From Chlamydiae bacterium Ga0074140 (GTDB lineage: Bacteria > Chlamydiota > Chlamydiia > Chlamydiales > Rhabdochlamydiaceae): 64,000 nt of DNA. The DNA is taken from NCBI GenBank assembly GCA_001464115.1, contig LNES01000006.1, positions 372,001 through 436,000 on the forward strand, in the 5' to 3' direction. The notes beneath the pieces are model-generated. The model had not been told where the DNA came from, made no database searches, and saw nothing but the letters and a program-made list of their open reading frames with translations. A program made the position numbers and the translations under genes. This document shows positions 46,338 to 56,305 of the stretch, piece after piece (the stretch's first letter is position 1; every line of letters starts with the position of its first letter).

Positions 46338-47719
46338 AAATCTATCCGCTCGTTGTCATCGGCGCTGGCGCCGCGGGTCTCGTGGTGGCAATCGGAGCTG
46401 CGAAGGCCGGAAAGAAGGTCCTTCTTATTGAAAACGGTCATTATGGTGGCGACTGCACAAACTTCGGGTGCATTCCAAGCAAGTCCCTCATCGCCTCTTC
46501 TCACCTTGCCCAAGGACTAAAAGAGAGTCTGCGGTTGGGGATCTCCTATTCATCTTCTTCTTTCAATGCCAAAGAAGCTCTTTCCAGAACCCGCCACATC
46601 GTCGAAGAGGTCCGTTCCCATGAAGATGCTTCCGCACTCGCAAAAGTGGGAGTCGAAACCCTCACGGGACGAGCCTCTTTCAAAGAGCCTCACATCCTCG
46701 AAGTAAATGGAGAGACAATTTTTGGAGAACAGATCGTTCTTGCTACAGGATCATCTCCTCTTATTCCTCCGATAAAAGGGCTCAACCAGACGCCCTATCT
46801 CACGAATGAAACGATCTTCGATCTTGGCGATATCCCAGAATCGTTGATTGTTATGGGAGGCGGACCCATTGGCAGCGAGCTCTCCCAAGCTTTTCAACGG
46901 TTAGGATCTAAAGTCTCTCTGATCCATTCTCATAATCAACTACTAAATCGTGAAGAGCTTTGCGCGCAAACTGTGATCCGAGAAAAATTCCTATCTGAGG
47001 GAATCTCTCTGTTTTTTAACGTCCATATTCTAGAAGTAGAGCATAAAAATGAGATCCACGTGACTTTGGACAACGGTAAAAAGATCTCGGCAAAAGCACT
47101 TCTCGTTTCTGTTGGGCGAAAACCCAATGTCGATTCACTCAACCTCTCTGCTGCAGGTGTAAAATACGCCGATCATGGAATTCCAATCGACGCCTATGGC
47201 CGCACCAATATCTCCCACATCTGGGCAATCGGCGACATCACGGGACCTCCTTTCTTCACCCATCGAGCGGAAAATCAGGCGCGTGCAGTTCTCGCTTCGC
47301 TTCTTCTTCCCTTTAAAAAACGACTCGACCTATCACAAGCCATTCCTCGTGTTACCTACACGGACCCTGAGGTTGCAAGTGTGGGGCTATCCGAAGAAGA
47401 GGCCGCAAAGAGGTATAAGATCGCCTCTTATTTCGTGCCCTTTACAGCTGTGGATCGAGCAGTAACAACGGGACGAACCGAAGGCTTTGTAAAGATTGTG
47501 ACCAAAAAATGGAGTAGTAAAATTCTCGGTTGCACGATCGTCTCTCCTCGAGCTGGGGAGATGCTTGGGGAGGTCACACTGGCCATGAACGCCGGCATTC
47601 CGCTACGGAAGCTTGCCAACTTAATCCATCCCTACCCGACATACAACCAAGCCATCCGAAAAGCTGCAGATCTTTGGCTTACACAAACAATCCTTCCGTT
47701 ATTTAGAAGGAAAAAATGA
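46334..47719 (+). CDS. MerA-like NAD(P)-disulfide oxidoreductase
   Basis: A 461-residue flavoprotein of the lipoamide dehydrogenase/mercuric reductase fold. GAGAAGLVVAIGAAKAGK binds FAD, the redox pair is GGDCTNFGCIPSK, and GGGPIGSELSQAF binds NAD(P). The C-terminal dimer domain has HPYPTYNQAIRKAAD rather than the His-x4-Glu of lipoamide dehydrogenase and no C-terminal mercuric Cys pair. Such enzymes are often next to or fused with TVP38/TMEM64 proteins, which is the next gene (ATGA overlap). The natural disulfide substrate is unknown. Confidence 0.88.
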   Translation: MKIYPLVVIGAGAAGLVVAIGAAKAGKKVLLIENGHYGGDCTNFGCIPSKSLIASSHLAQGLKESLRLGISYSSSSFNAKEALSRTRHIVEEVRSHEDASALAKVGVETLTGRASFKEPHILEVNGETIFGEQIVLATGSSPLIPPIKGLNQTPYLTNETIFDLGDIPESLIVMGGGPIGSELSQAFQRLGSKVSLIHSHNQLLNREELCAQTVIREKFLSEGISLFFNVHILEVEHKNEIHVTLDNGKKISAKALLVSVGRKPNVDSLNLSAAGVKYADHGIPIDAYGRTNISHIWAIGDITGPPFFTHRAENQARAVLASLLLPFKKRLDLSQAIPRVTYTDPEVASVGLSEEEAAKRYKIASYFVPFTAVDRAVTTGRTEGFVKIVTKKWSSKILGCTIVSPRAGEMLGEVTLAMNAGIPLRKLANLIHPYPTYNQAIRKAADLWLTQTILPLFRRKK

Positions 47720-48408
47720 TGCGACGCTTTCTTCCTCTTCTTTTCATTTTAGCTGCGATGGCCATCCTCTACTTCTCTGGAGCCTACCGTTATTTTTCTT
47801 TCGAAGCCTTAAAGGTCTACCATCTCGAGATCAAAACATTTCAGATCGCCCATCCTGTGGTGGTACCCGTCTTGTATATCTTCATCTACGTTCTCGCCAC
47901 CGCACTTTCTGTTCCGGGGGCGATCTTCTTGACACTCTTGGGCGGCTACCTGTTCCCTCAACCGTTTTCCACAATCTATGTTGTTTTTTCAGCAACATGT
48001 GGTGCCACGATCATCTTCTTAATAGCACGATCGGCATTGGGAGATTCTTTGCAAAAAAAAGCAGGACCCTTCTTAAAAAAGATGCGAGCAGGGTTTGAGA
48101 AAAATGCCGCAAACTACATGCTGTTTTTACGCTTCGTCCCTCTTTTTCCATTTTGGCTTGTTAATGTGGCGCCGGCGTTTTTCAAGGTGCCGCTTCGGAC
48201 ATACATATGGACAACGTTTGTAGGGATTGCCCCGGGATCTTTTGTTTTTACGCTCGCAGGAGGAGGATTGGAGAGGATCTTCGATAGCAATGAGCCCTTT
48301 TCAATGGCTACAATCTTCAATTTCGAAATGAGGATTGCGCTCACACTTCTCGGTCTGTTAGCTCTTACCCCAATCCTGATTAAGAAATGGAGAAAATCTC
48401 ATGATTGA
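47716..48408 (+). CDS. TVP38/TMEM64 (VTT-domain) membrane protein
   Basis: A 230-residue inner-membrane protein of the DedA/VTT superfamily: FIYVLATALSVPGAIFLTLLGGYLFP, ATCGATIIFLIARSALG and FLRFVPLFPFWLVNVAPAFF are the family core. About five membrane helices. VTT proteins are associated with lipid scrambling or transport of lipid carriers. It is translationally linked to the disulfide reductase before it and the phosphatidyltransferase after it (8-bp overlap). Confidence 0.87.
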   Translation: MMRRFLPLLFILAAMAILYFSGAYRYFSFEALKVYHLEIKTFQIAHPVVVPVLYIFIYVLATALSVPGAIFLTLLGGYLFPQPFSTIYVVFSATCGATIIFLIARSALGDSLQKKAGPFLKKMRAGFEKNAANYMLFLRFVPLFPFWLVNVAPAFFKVPLRTYIWTTFVGIAPGSFVFTLAGGGLERIFDSNEPFSMATIFNFEMRIALTLLGLLALTPILIKKWRKSHD

Positions 48409-48985
48409 ATCGTATCTTCGACCTCTCTATCAGAAACTATTCATTAATCCCATTTTGCGCATCTCAAGTTTGAGAGCCATCCATCCCAATATCTTCACGT
48501 TAATTGCACTTTTGCTTGGATCTGCCATTCTCCCCTGCCTGGCGCTAAACTTGCGCGTAACGGCTTTTATTTTTCTCCTGCTGTCTGGGTTTCTAGATAC
48601 ATTAGACGGATCTCTTGCTCGCGCTCGAGGAAAAAGTTCACCAAAAGGAGCCGCCTTCGATATTGTGTCCGATCGGATCGTCGAAGTTGCAATCGTTCTT
48701 GGACTTTACCTAGTTGATCCAACAGAGAGAGCGCTTCCTTCACTGCTGATGCTGGGAAGCATTTTAATCTGCGTCACATCTTTCCTGATTGTCGGTGTCT
48801 TTACAGAGAATAGCTCTTCAAAAAGCTTTCACTACAGCCCCGGACTCATCGAGCGTGCAGAGGCTTTCATCTTTTTCAGCGCGATGATCTTGATACCCTC
48901 AGCATTCGTTATGCTTGCATATCTCTTCAGCGCTCTTGTCCTCCTGACGGCCCTGATCCGGACTGTGCAGTTTTGTTCTCGTTGA
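48401..48985 (+). CDS. CDP-alcohol phosphatidyltransferase family enzyme
   Basis: A 194-residue membrane enzyme with the complete signature: LDTLDGSLARARGKSSPKGAAF, read in two parts as D-x2-DG-x2-AR and G-x3-D-x3-D (the last Asp in IVSDRIVE). It transfers a phosphatidyl group from CDP-diacylglycerol to an alcohol. Whether glycerol phosphate, serine or inositol phosphate cannot be read. Last gene of the msrB operon, and two bases from the convergent stop at 48987. Confidence 0.85.
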   Translation: MIESYLRPLYQKLFINPILRISSLRAIHPNIFTLIALLLGSAILPCLALNLRVTAFIFLLLSGFLDTLDGSLARARGKSSPKGAAFDIVSDRIVEVAIVLGLYLVDPTERALPSLLMLGSILICVTSFLIVGVFTENSSSKSFHYSPGLIERAEAFIFFSAMILIPSAFVMLAYLFSALVLLTALIRTVQFCSR

Positions 48986-48986
48986 C

Positions 48987-49790
48987 TCAGACTTTTTTCA
49001 TGACGACAACCCCAGTTGGAGCGTGTACATCACTGGTGATTTTGAGTTGTTTCTCTGCGAAACCCGAAATTGCCACTCGCCAGCCCTGCAGGATAGTGTC
49101 TTGACATGCAACGTTGAGTGGTGGAACGGTCGCGCAGATCATTGTCTTATTCCAGGAGCATTTCACAAAAATCGTAAAGAGAAGCACGCGCAGAGTCACC
49201 CACTCGAATGCTCCTGGGCGAAGAGCCCGGGAGATCTCATCATCATCCATCTCTATACTCTCCCGCATCGGAAAATTGGAGACCAGATACCAAGCATCCG
49301 CATCTCCTTCGATATCGCCCAATTCTTGGAAAATTCTGTTTGTAAGGTCATCTTTCGCAATCTTCACACCACTATTTGCAAAATACTTCCGCATGAGATT
49401 TGCCGTTAGTCGCTGTGGGATGTAGATCAGCGACATCTGATCCGTTACTCTCGTTTGAATTTCATACGGATAGGCCTCCTGTAAAATCTGGTCGATATTT
49501 TTTGGAAGCACGGCCCTTGTTTCTGCGCATAACTGGACCGCTTCTTTTCCGTAGAAGATTTCGAGCTCTTCACGGCCAATTAGATCGCTTTTTTTTAGAT
49601 ACTGAACGACAAGACCAACTAAAGGGGTAGGAAGAGGGGTGCATTCTTCGACCAGCTTCCTACATCGAGTATCATCGCTCGCCCACTCGGCGATCTCTCC
49701 CGATACCGGCTCAGATGCCCCGATGGAAGCCACCCACTCGAACGATCGACAGAGAAAACTAGATATGTCCGAAGCGATTTTTGCAACCAT
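48987..49790 (-). CDS. Hypothetical protein, possibly F-box-like N-terminus (paralog of 56306)
   Basis: A 267-residue unknown. Residues about 47-70 read PLPTPLVGLVVQYLKKSDLIGREEL, here in two parts LPTPLVGLVVQYL and KKSDL, which resembles the first helix of an F-box (LP-x-E-x-I-x-YL-x-x-DL). The C-terminal 80 residues match the gene at 56306 (FTIFVKCSW / FCVFMKYAC; LQGWRVAISGF / TQGYKLAVGGY). Environmental chlamydiae are known for expanded F-box-like families. The resemblance is suggestive only. No signal peptide; the ribosome site is weak. Confidence 0.65.
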   Translation of the reverse strand: MVAKIASDISSFLCRSFEWVASIGASEPVSGEIAEWASDDTRCRKLVEECTPLPTPLVGLVVQYLKKSDLIGREELEIFYGKEAVQLCAETRAVLPKNIDQILQEAYPYEIQTRVTDQMSLIYIPQRLTANLMRKYFANSGVKIAKDDLTNRIFQELGDIEGDADAWYLVSNFPMRESIEMDDDEISRALRPGAFEWVTLRVLLFTIFVKCSWNKTMICATVPPLNVACQDTILQGWRVAISGFAEKQLKITSDVHAPTGVVVMKKV

Positions 49791-49927
49791 GTTCGCCCGC
49801 TCTTATTTCGATAAATTCGAATAAGGCTGCCCTAAAACGCCTTGTTATTCAAGAAAACCAGAATACCTACTCGTTTTTGCCCTCTGTTTCGTGTAGAAAA
49901 TTTTTTAAACCTTCGAGTTTTATGTTT

Positions 49928-49960
49928 TTCGTGCCCGCGTCCGTGTTCCTGCCTGACCCT
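49928..49960 (+). repeat. GTGCCCG-rich short dispersed repeat, copy B
   Basis: TTCGTGCCCGCGTCCGTG followed by a diverged GTTCCTGCCTGACCC and TTCTTTTTTT. Same start as copy A, with the T-rich tail seen also in copy C. It lies between the unknown gene and carA, in a 226-base gap with no other feature. Confidence 0.55.
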
Positions 49961-50016
49961 TCTTTTTTTCCGTTACTCATTTCTTCAAATTGCCCGTTTT
50001 TGCTATCTTCCATTTG

Positions 50017-51063
50017 ATGATTCCGTCGCGTCTTGTTCTACAGGGAGGAGAGTCCTTTGAAGGGGTTGCCCCAGCATGGCAAGATAAGACATTTTTTGGA
50101 GAGGTCGTTTTCACGACAGGAATGACAGGCTATGTCGAATCGCTAACCGACCCCTCCTACGCCGGCCAGATTCTCGTCTTTACCTATCCGCTCATAGGCA
50201 ACTACGGCGTTCCCTCCCCTCTCGATTGGGAGTCGGGCAAGATCCATGCACATGGGGTAATCGTCAGCGAACCCTCTCCCAGCTTTCATCATCACGCAGC
50301 AAAAACTTCTTTTTTAGAGTGGCTCAAACAAGAAAAAGTTCCTCTCCTTGCGGGAGTAGATACACGAGCTCTCACGAAACTTTTGCGTACACGCGGGGTT
50401 GCTTTGGGAGCCATTACACATGAAAAAGGCACTCCAAAAAAATTTATCGATCCCAATGCGACCTCTCTTGTTGCAAAAGTCAGCACCAAGCAGCCCAGAG
50501 AGTATGGCCAGGGAAAGAAAAAGATCATCGCTGTGGACTGTGGGATGAAGGAGAATATTATTCGTTCACTTCTTCGCCATCCGTGGGAAATCAAAAGGGT
50601 CCCTTTCGATTACGACTATACCCAGGAAGACTGGGACGGGGTCTTTGTTTCCAATGGACCCGGCGATCCAACTGTTTGCAAGCAGACGATCGCGATTTTA
50701 AAAAAGGCGATGGAAAGAAAAAAGCCGATCTTTGGAATCTGCCTGGGAGCCCAGCTGCTTGCTCTAGCGCTCGGCGCGCGCACCTTCAAACTTCCTTATG
50801 GCCATCGAGGGCAGAACCAGCCTTGCATTCATCTTGAGGATAAACGGTGTTACCTCACCTCCCAAAATCATGGTTACGCTATCGATGAAAAGAGTCTACC
50901 AAAAGGATGGCAAGTCTCCTTTCGCAATTTAAACGATGAGACGGTTGAGGGAATTGAACACCGTTCTCTTCCTTTTTTTGCAGTCCAGTTCCATCCAGAG
51001 GCTTCACCCGGTCCGGTCGATACGGAGTGGCTCTTTGAAAAATTTCATAGGCTAGTCCGATGA
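50017..51063 (+). CDS. carA: Carbamoyl phosphate synthase, small (glutaminase) subunit
   Basis: A 348-residue subunit that hydrolyses glutamine and passes ammonia to CarB. FTTGMTGYVESLTDPSYAGQ is in the N-terminal domain, with the nucleophile Cys in GICLGAQLLALALGA and the catalytic His in FHPEASPGP. MIPSRLVLQGGE at 50017 is chosen as the start; the frame opens at 49990. The stop overlaps carB (ATGA). First gene of the pyrimidine cluster. Confidence 0.95.
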   Translation: MIPSRLVLQGGESFEGVAPAWQDKTFFGEVVFTTGMTGYVESLTDPSYAGQILVFTYPLIGNYGVPSPLDWESGKIHAHGVIVSEPSPSFHHHAAKTSFLEWLKQEKVPLLAGVDTRALTKLLRTRGVALGAITHEKGTPKKFIDPNATSLVAKVSTKQPREYGQGKKKIIAVDCGMKENIIRSLLRHPWEIKRVPFDYDYTQEDWDGVFVSNGPGDPTVCKQTIAILKKAMERKKPIFGICLGAQLLALALGARTFKLPYGHRGQNQPCIHLEDKRCYLTSQNHGYAIDEKSLPKGWQVSFRNLNDETVEGIEHRSLPFFAVQFHPEASPGPVDTEWLFEKFHRLVR

Positions 51064-54000
51064 CGAAAAAACTGAAAAAAGTTCTGCTTTTAGGCTCGGG
51101 CGGACTGCGCATCGGTCAGGCGGGAGAATTTGACTATTCCGGATCTCAAGCAATCAAAGCTTTGAAAGAGGAAGGGATCGCCTGCGTGCTTGTGAATCCG
51201 AATATCGCAACTGTCCAGACAGATCCCTCAATGGCCGATGAGGTCTACCTACAACCACTTTCCACTCATGCCGTCACACGGATTATTGAAAAAGAGAAGC
51301 CCGATGGCATCCTTCTCGGATTTGGAGGACAGACTGCGCTCAATTTGGGTTTGAAGTTGGAAGAGCTCGGTATCTTTAAAAAACATCGTGTGAAAGTACT
51401 CGGCACTTCCGTGGAATCGATCCGCCTCACGGAAGATCGAGAACTCTTTAAACAGAGCCTAGACAAGATTGGAATCAAGAGCCCGAAGAGCCACTCTGCC
51501 ACAAGCGTCAAGCAGGCGTTAAGAGCGGCAGAAGAGATCGGATATCCCGTCATGATGCGCTCTGGATTTTCTCTTGGCGGGCTAGGGTCAGGACGGGTCG
51601 AAAATGCCGAGGAGCTCGCACGGCGTGCCAAGGAGGCGCTAAGCGCCGCGCCGCAAATTCTGATCGAAGAGTATCTCACCGGCTGGAAAGAGTTTGAGTA
51701 TGAGATCGTCCGCGATGCCCATGACAATGCAATCACCGTCTGCAACATGGAAAATATCGATCCCATGGGAATCCATACGGGAGAGAGCATCGTTGTCGCT
51801 CCTTCCCAGACGCTAAATAACCGCGAATACCACCTCTTTCGCGAGATGGCCATCCGCGCGGCGCGCCATTTCAACATCGTGGGCGAGTGCAACATTCAAT
51901 ATGCCCTGAACCCGGCAAATGGAGACTACCGCGTCATCGAAATGAATGCCCGCCTCTCCCGCTCAAGCGCTCTCGCATCCAAAGCAACAGGGTACCCTCT
52001 CGCGTTTGTCGCTGCGAAACTCGCGCTGGGCAAGCGTCTCTCTGAGATCCGCAATACGATCACGAAAAAAACATGCGCCTTCTTCGAGCCGGCTCTCGAT
52101 TACCTCGTTGTTAAAATCCCCAGATGGGACACACAGAAGTTGCGATCCGCCGAACGAACAATCGGCACTGAGATGAAGAGCGTTGGTGAGGTGATGGCAA
52201 TTGGAAGATCCTTTCCTGAAGCGCTGCAAAAGGCGATCCGCATGCTAAACCTCGGTGCCTCATCGATCGCAGACTACCCACATCCGATCGAAGATCTCAA
52301 GAGGGAGATCTCTCATGCAACCGATCGGCGCCTGTTCGCCCTCTACAAATTTTTCAAGGAGGGAGGAGCTGTCCAGGAGGCTGCAAGGCTCTCACGTATC
52401 GATGCCTGGTTTCTGGATCAGATCTATGGGCTTAGCGTGTGGGAAAAGAAAATTCGGAACGAAAAGCTCTCTAAAGAGCTACTCCTCGGTGCAAAAAAGG
52501 CGGGATTCTCCGACAAAATGATTGGTAAACTGCAGGATTCACCAGAAGAGAAGATCCGAAACACGCGTCTCAAAATGGGGATTTTACCCTGCGTGAAACA
52601 GATCGACACGCTCGCAGGAGAATTTGATGCAGAGACCAACTACCTCTACATGACCTATCATGGAACATCGAACGATATCTCACCCTCTTCAAAACGTCCC
52701 GTAATCGTCCTCGGCTCAGGACCCTATTCGATAGGCTCTTCAGTAGAGTTTGACTGGTGCGCTGTCAATACTGCGCGCTGTTTGCGCAAACTCAAAGAAG
52801 AGACGATCATCATCAACTCCAACCCAGAAACAGTTTCCACTGATTATGATGAGTCCGATCGACTCTACTTTGAAGAGCTCACCCTTGAAAGAGTTCGAGA
52901 TATTGCCGACTTTGAACAGTCCAAGGGTCTGATCGTTTCCGTTGGTGGGCAGACCGCAAACAACCTCGCCCTTCCGCTCGCCGAGGCGGGCTATCCACTT
53001 TTAGGAACGGATGCCACGTCGATCGACATGGCAGAAAATAGACAGAAGTTCTCCTCATTGCTTCAAAAGCTGAAGATCGATCAGCCTCTCTGGGAGAGAG
53101 TGACCAGCTTAGAAAAGGCAAGAGCCTTTGCTCAGAAGGTTGGATACCCTCTTCTCATCCGCCCATCGTACGTTCTTTCCGGCTCAGCGATGAATGTCGT
53201 TACCAGTGAGCACGAGCTCGAGCACTACCTCAAAGAAGCTCTCCGCATCTCCCCAGAACATCCAGTGGTAGTTTCACAGTTTATCACCGACGCGAAAGAG
53301 CTAGAGGTTGATGGAGTCGCCGAGAAGGGAAAGATCGTCATTGAAGCGATGACAGAACATATCGAGAACGCGGGAGTTCACTCGGGTGATGCGACTGTTG
53401 TTCTTCCTCCTCAACGGCTATACCTCGAGACGATCCGTCGCACAAAAAAGATCACGGCAGAAATTGTAAAACAGCTCAAGATCACCGGCCCTTTCAATAT
53501 CCAGTTCATCGCAAAAAACAACGCCATCCAGGTGATAGAGTGTAACGTGCGGGCCTCGCGCTCCTTCCCTTTTGTTTCCAAAGTCACCCATCACAACTTT
53601 ATCGAGATCGCAACGCAGGTGATCATGAAAAAGTACAAACCTGCATCTTATGAAACGCTAGAGCTCGACTATGTTGGAGTGAAAGCTCCACAATTCTCTT
53701 ACCACCGCCTCAAAGGCGCAGACCCCGTTGCGCACGTCGAAATGGCCTCCACAGGTGAAGTTGCTTGCATTGGCGGAGATCTTCTCGAAGCTTTCTTAAG
53801 CGCATGGCTTGCTACTGATCAGATAATTCCTAAAAAACGGTTGCTCGTGAGTATTGGGGGCGACAAGAAGAGCAAACTTTTAGAGGTGTTAAAACAGCTT
53901 GAAGAACAGGGTTGGGAGCTCTACGCGACGGAAGGAACTCACGACTTTCTCTCTCGACATGGCGTAGCTTCCGTTTGTTTGTACAAAGCGAGCGAACGGA

Positions 54001-54239
54001 TCGAACCCAATGTGTCGAGCGTCATTTCGAATAAAGAGGTCGATCTCATCATCAATATTCCTCGGGGTACTGGAACTCAAACGAACACCGATGGCTTTAA
54101 GATCCGGCGGCTTTCCATTGACCATCATCTTCCTCTGATCACAAACCTCCAAATTGCGCAGATCTTCTTGCAGTGTCTTGCAGAAATCGACCCCACAAAA
54201 ATTCCCATTAAGTCCTGGAGAACCTATGTGGGGGCTTAA
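51060..54239 (+). CDS. carB: Carbamoyl phosphate synthase, large subunit
   Basis: A 1059-residue, full-length subunit with two ATP-grasp halves: GSGGLRIGQAGEFDYSG opens the first and GSGPYSIGSSVEFDWC the second, with an MGS-like allosteric domain at the end (about from residue 925). It produces carbamoyl phosphate for PyrB. The end overlaps the heptosyltransferase by 14 bases. Confidence 0.97.
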   Translation: MTKKLKKVLLLGSGGLRIGQAGEFDYSGSQAIKALKEEGIACVLVNPNIATVQTDPSMADEVYLQPLSTHAVTRIIEKEKPDGILLGFGGQTALNLGLKLEELGIFKKHRVKVLGTSVESIRLTEDRELFKQSLDKIGIKSPKSHSATSVKQALRAAEEIGYPVMMRSGFSLGGLGSGRVENAEELARRAKEALSAAPQILIEEYLTGWKEFEYEIVRDAHDNAITVCNMENIDPMGIHTGESIVVAPSQTLNNREYHLFREMAIRAARHFNIVGECNIQYALNPANGDYRVIEMNARLSRSSALASKATGYPLAFVAAKLALGKRLSEIRNTITKKTCAFFEPALDYLVVKIPRWDTQKLRSAERTIGTEMKSVGEVMAIGRSFPEALQKAIRMLNLGASSIADYPHPIEDLKREISHATDRRLFALYKFFKEGGAVQEAARLSRIDAWFLDQIYGLSVWEKKIRNEKLSKELLLGAKKAGFSDKMIGKLQDSPEEKIRNTRLKMGILPCVKQIDTLAGEFDAETNYLYMTYHGTSNDISPSSKRPVIVLGSGPYSIGSSVEFDWCAVNTARCLRKLKEETIIINSNPETVSTDYDESDRLYFEELTLERVRDIADFEQSKGLIVSVGGQTANNLALPLAEAGYPLLGTDATSIDMAENRQKFSSLLQKLKIDQPLWERVTSLEKARAFAQKVGYPLLIRPSYVLSGSAMNVVTSEHELEHYLKEALRISPEHPVVVSQFITDAKELEVDGVAEKGKIVIEAMTEHIENAGVHSGDATVVLPPQRLYLETIRRTKKITAEIVKQLKITGPFNIQFIAKNNAIQVIECNVRASRSFPFVSKVTHHNFIEIATQVIMKKYKPASYETLELDYVGVKAPQFSYHRLKGADPVAHVEMASTGEVACIGGDLLEAFLSAWLATDQIIPKKRLLVSIGGDKKSKLLEVLKQLEEQGWELYATEGTHDFLSRHGVASVCLYKASERIEPNVSSVISNKEVDLIINIPRGTGTQTNTDGFKIRRLSIDHHLPLITNLQIAQIFLQCLAEIDPTKIPIKSWRTYVGA

Positions 54240-55305
54240 GAACCGTCTAATCAAAGCATTTGCAAAATCAAACTCTAAAAACGAGGGATCTAAACACCGT
54301 TTTCTCATTGTGTCAACGACCGGATTAGGAGATACCCTATGGGGAACCCCTGCAATCCGCGCACTCCGCAAGAGTTTTCCTCACGCCTACATTGCGATCC
54401 TCACCAGCCCCATAGGAAACGCTCTCCTAAAAAACAACCCGCATCTCGATGAAATTTTTGTTCTGAGAAAGCCCCATTTTTTCTCTCTTTTATACCTCTT
54501 TTTTGCTCTGAGAAAACAGGAGATCGGTCGCATCCTACTCTTTCATGCTTCCCAAAGACTCGTCTTTGCTCTATGTGCTTTTTTGCGCCCTTCAACCCTA
54601 ATTGCAACAAAAGGAAGCAACAAAGGGCTCGATGAGATCTTCACAAGCCTTCTCGATCATGCACCCGTACATGAGATCGAACGAAGGCTCAATATCGTTC
54701 GAGAAGCTGGAGCACAAGTAGATAACCCGTCTCTGGAACTTTTTCTCTCGTCCAAAGAAGAAAATGAAGCGAAAGCTTTTATCGAGAAACAGAAGATCCC
54801 TTCTCACATTCCGCTAATTGGACTCCACCCCGGAGCAAAAGATGGATTTAAAAAATGGCCGGAGCAGCATTTCATCGAAGTCGGCAACCGCCTTGCAGAT
54901 CACCTCGGCGCACAGGTGATCGTTACAGGAAACGGGGATGAGAAGGCTCTAGTCGAGAGGATCGCTTCAAAAATCCCCGGAGCAATTGCTGTGTGTGGAA
55001 ATTTAAGTTTAGGCGGTCTGAGCGCCCTCATACGCAAATTCTCTCTTATGATCTGTAACGACACAGGCCCGATGCATATTGCCTTTGCTGTTCACACACC
55101 TACGGTTGCGCTTTTTGTTCCCACTGATCCACGCCTTTGCGGGCCCTATTTTACGAATAAACACCAGGTGATCGCAAGGAAACGCAGCTGTACACCTTGC
55201 CTCCGAAAAAAATGTGCCGACGCTTTTTGCCTCTTGCAAATCTCTCCGCAAGAAGTTTACGATGCGGCACTAAACCTCTTTTACCAAGAGACGCGCAATG
55301 CATAA
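54226..55305 (+). CDS. Glycosyltransferase family 9 (heptosyltransferase-like)
   Basis: A 359-residue LPS-type glycosyltransferase. LIVSTTGLGDTLWGTPAIRALRK, HPGAKDGFKKWP and the donor-site ICNDTGPMHIAFA are the family motifs. It likely adds a heptose or related sugar to lipooligosaccharide core. Start 54226 has GGAG six bases upstream and lies inside the carB end; the frame itself opens at 54154. Insertion between carB and pyrB is odd but translation is continuous (8-bp overlap with pyrB). Confidence 0.88.
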   Translation: MWGLKNRLIKAFAKSNSKNEGSKHRFLIVSTTGLGDTLWGTPAIRALRKSFPHAYIAILTSPIGNALLKNNPHLDEIFVLRKPHFFSLLYLFFALRKQEIGRILLFHASQRLVFALCAFLRPSTLIATKGSNKGLDEIFTSLLDHAPVHEIERRLNIVREAGAQVDNPSLELFLSSKEENEAKAFIEKQKIPSHIPLIGLHPGAKDGFKKWPEQHFIEVGNRLADHLGAQVIVTGNGDEKALVERIASKIPGAIAVCGNLSLGGLSALIRKFSLMICNDTGPMHIAFAVHTPTVALFVPTDPRLCGPYFTNKHQVIARKRSCTPCLRKKCADAFCLLQISPQEVYDAALNLFYQETRNA

Positions 55306-56197
55306 CTTGATCTCCATTTCCGATCTTTCGAAAGAGGAGATTGAAAAAATTTTAAAGCGCGCAGCGGAATTTAAGAAAAAGCCGCCTAAAGATCTCTTGC
55401 TCGGAAAAATTTTGGCTAGCTGCTTCTTCGAACCCTCAACACGCACCCGTCTCTCATTTGAGTCTGCAATGCTCAAGTTAGGAGGTCAGGTCATTGGATT
55501 TTCTAACGCTGATTCAACCTCCGTCCGAAAGGGGGAGACCCTCTCTGATACGATGAGAGTGATCGGTGGCCTGGCAGACCTCATCGTCATTCGCCACCCA
55601 CTTGAGGGTGCCGCAAAACTTGCAAGCCAAGCAACGACAAAACCTGTGATCAATGCGGGTGATGGCGCTAACCAACACCCTACGCAAACCCTGCTGGATC
55701 TATTCACCATCAAAGAGTGCCAGGGAAAGCTGTCAGGACTGAATGTCGCGATCGTCGGCGATCTTAAATATGGACGCACCGTCCACTCTCTCTCCTATGC
55801 AGCAGCGCTATTTGACATGCGGCTCTACTTTATCTCACCCGACGAGCTCACCCTGCCCGATGCGATCCTGCAAGAGCTCCGTAAAAAGCGGGGCAAATTC
55901 TCCTTTCACCGCTCGATCGAAGAGGTGATTGGGAAAGTGGATATTCTCTACATGACCCGTCTTCAAAAAGAGCGATTTGACACATCGACCTACGAGCGCG
56001 TAAAGGAGAATTACATCCTCGAAGAAGCGCTCCTTCAAAAGGCAAAAAAACATCTCCGCATTCTTCACCCCCTCCCGCGCGTGGGCGAGATCGACCGCGC
56101 CATCGACAAGACCCCCCACGCCTACTACTTCCAGCAAGCCGAAAACGGCCTCTTCGTCAGGCAATCCCTCCTCTATTCTATTTTGAAAAACAAATAA
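55298..56197 (+). CDS. pyrB: Aspartate carbamoyltransferase, catalytic subunit
   Basis: A 299-residue catalytic chain forming carbamoyl aspartate. FEPSTRTRLSFE binds carbamoyl phosphate; NAGDGANQHPTQ, GDLKYGRTVHSL and LHPLPRVGEID complete the site. The length fits the class with a PyrI partner, yet pyrI downstream is broken (57278-57695), so this chain probably works unregulated. Confidence 0.95.
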   Translation: MHNLISISDLSKEEIEKILKRAAEFKKKPPKDLLLGKILASCFFEPSTRTRLSFESAMLKLGGQVIGFSNADSTSVRKGETLSDTMRVIGGLADLIVIRHPLEGAAKLASQATTKPVINAGDGANQHPTQTLLDLFTIKECQGKLSGLNVAIVGDLKYGRTVHSLSYAAALFDMRLYFISPDELTLPDAILQELRKKRGKFSFHRSIEEVIGKVDILYMTRLQKERFDTSTYERVKENYILEEALLQKAKKHLRILHPLPRVGEIDRAIDKTPHAYYFQQAENGLFVRQSLLYSILKNK

Positions 56198-56305
56198 AAA
56201 TATCTAGCCTGCGATGTTGGCGGCCAAAATCAAGCCTTTTTCTTTTAGTTTCTAGTGTGATAAAATAGCTTTCACTAATTAATTTTTGGTCATGGAATGT
56301 AAATT

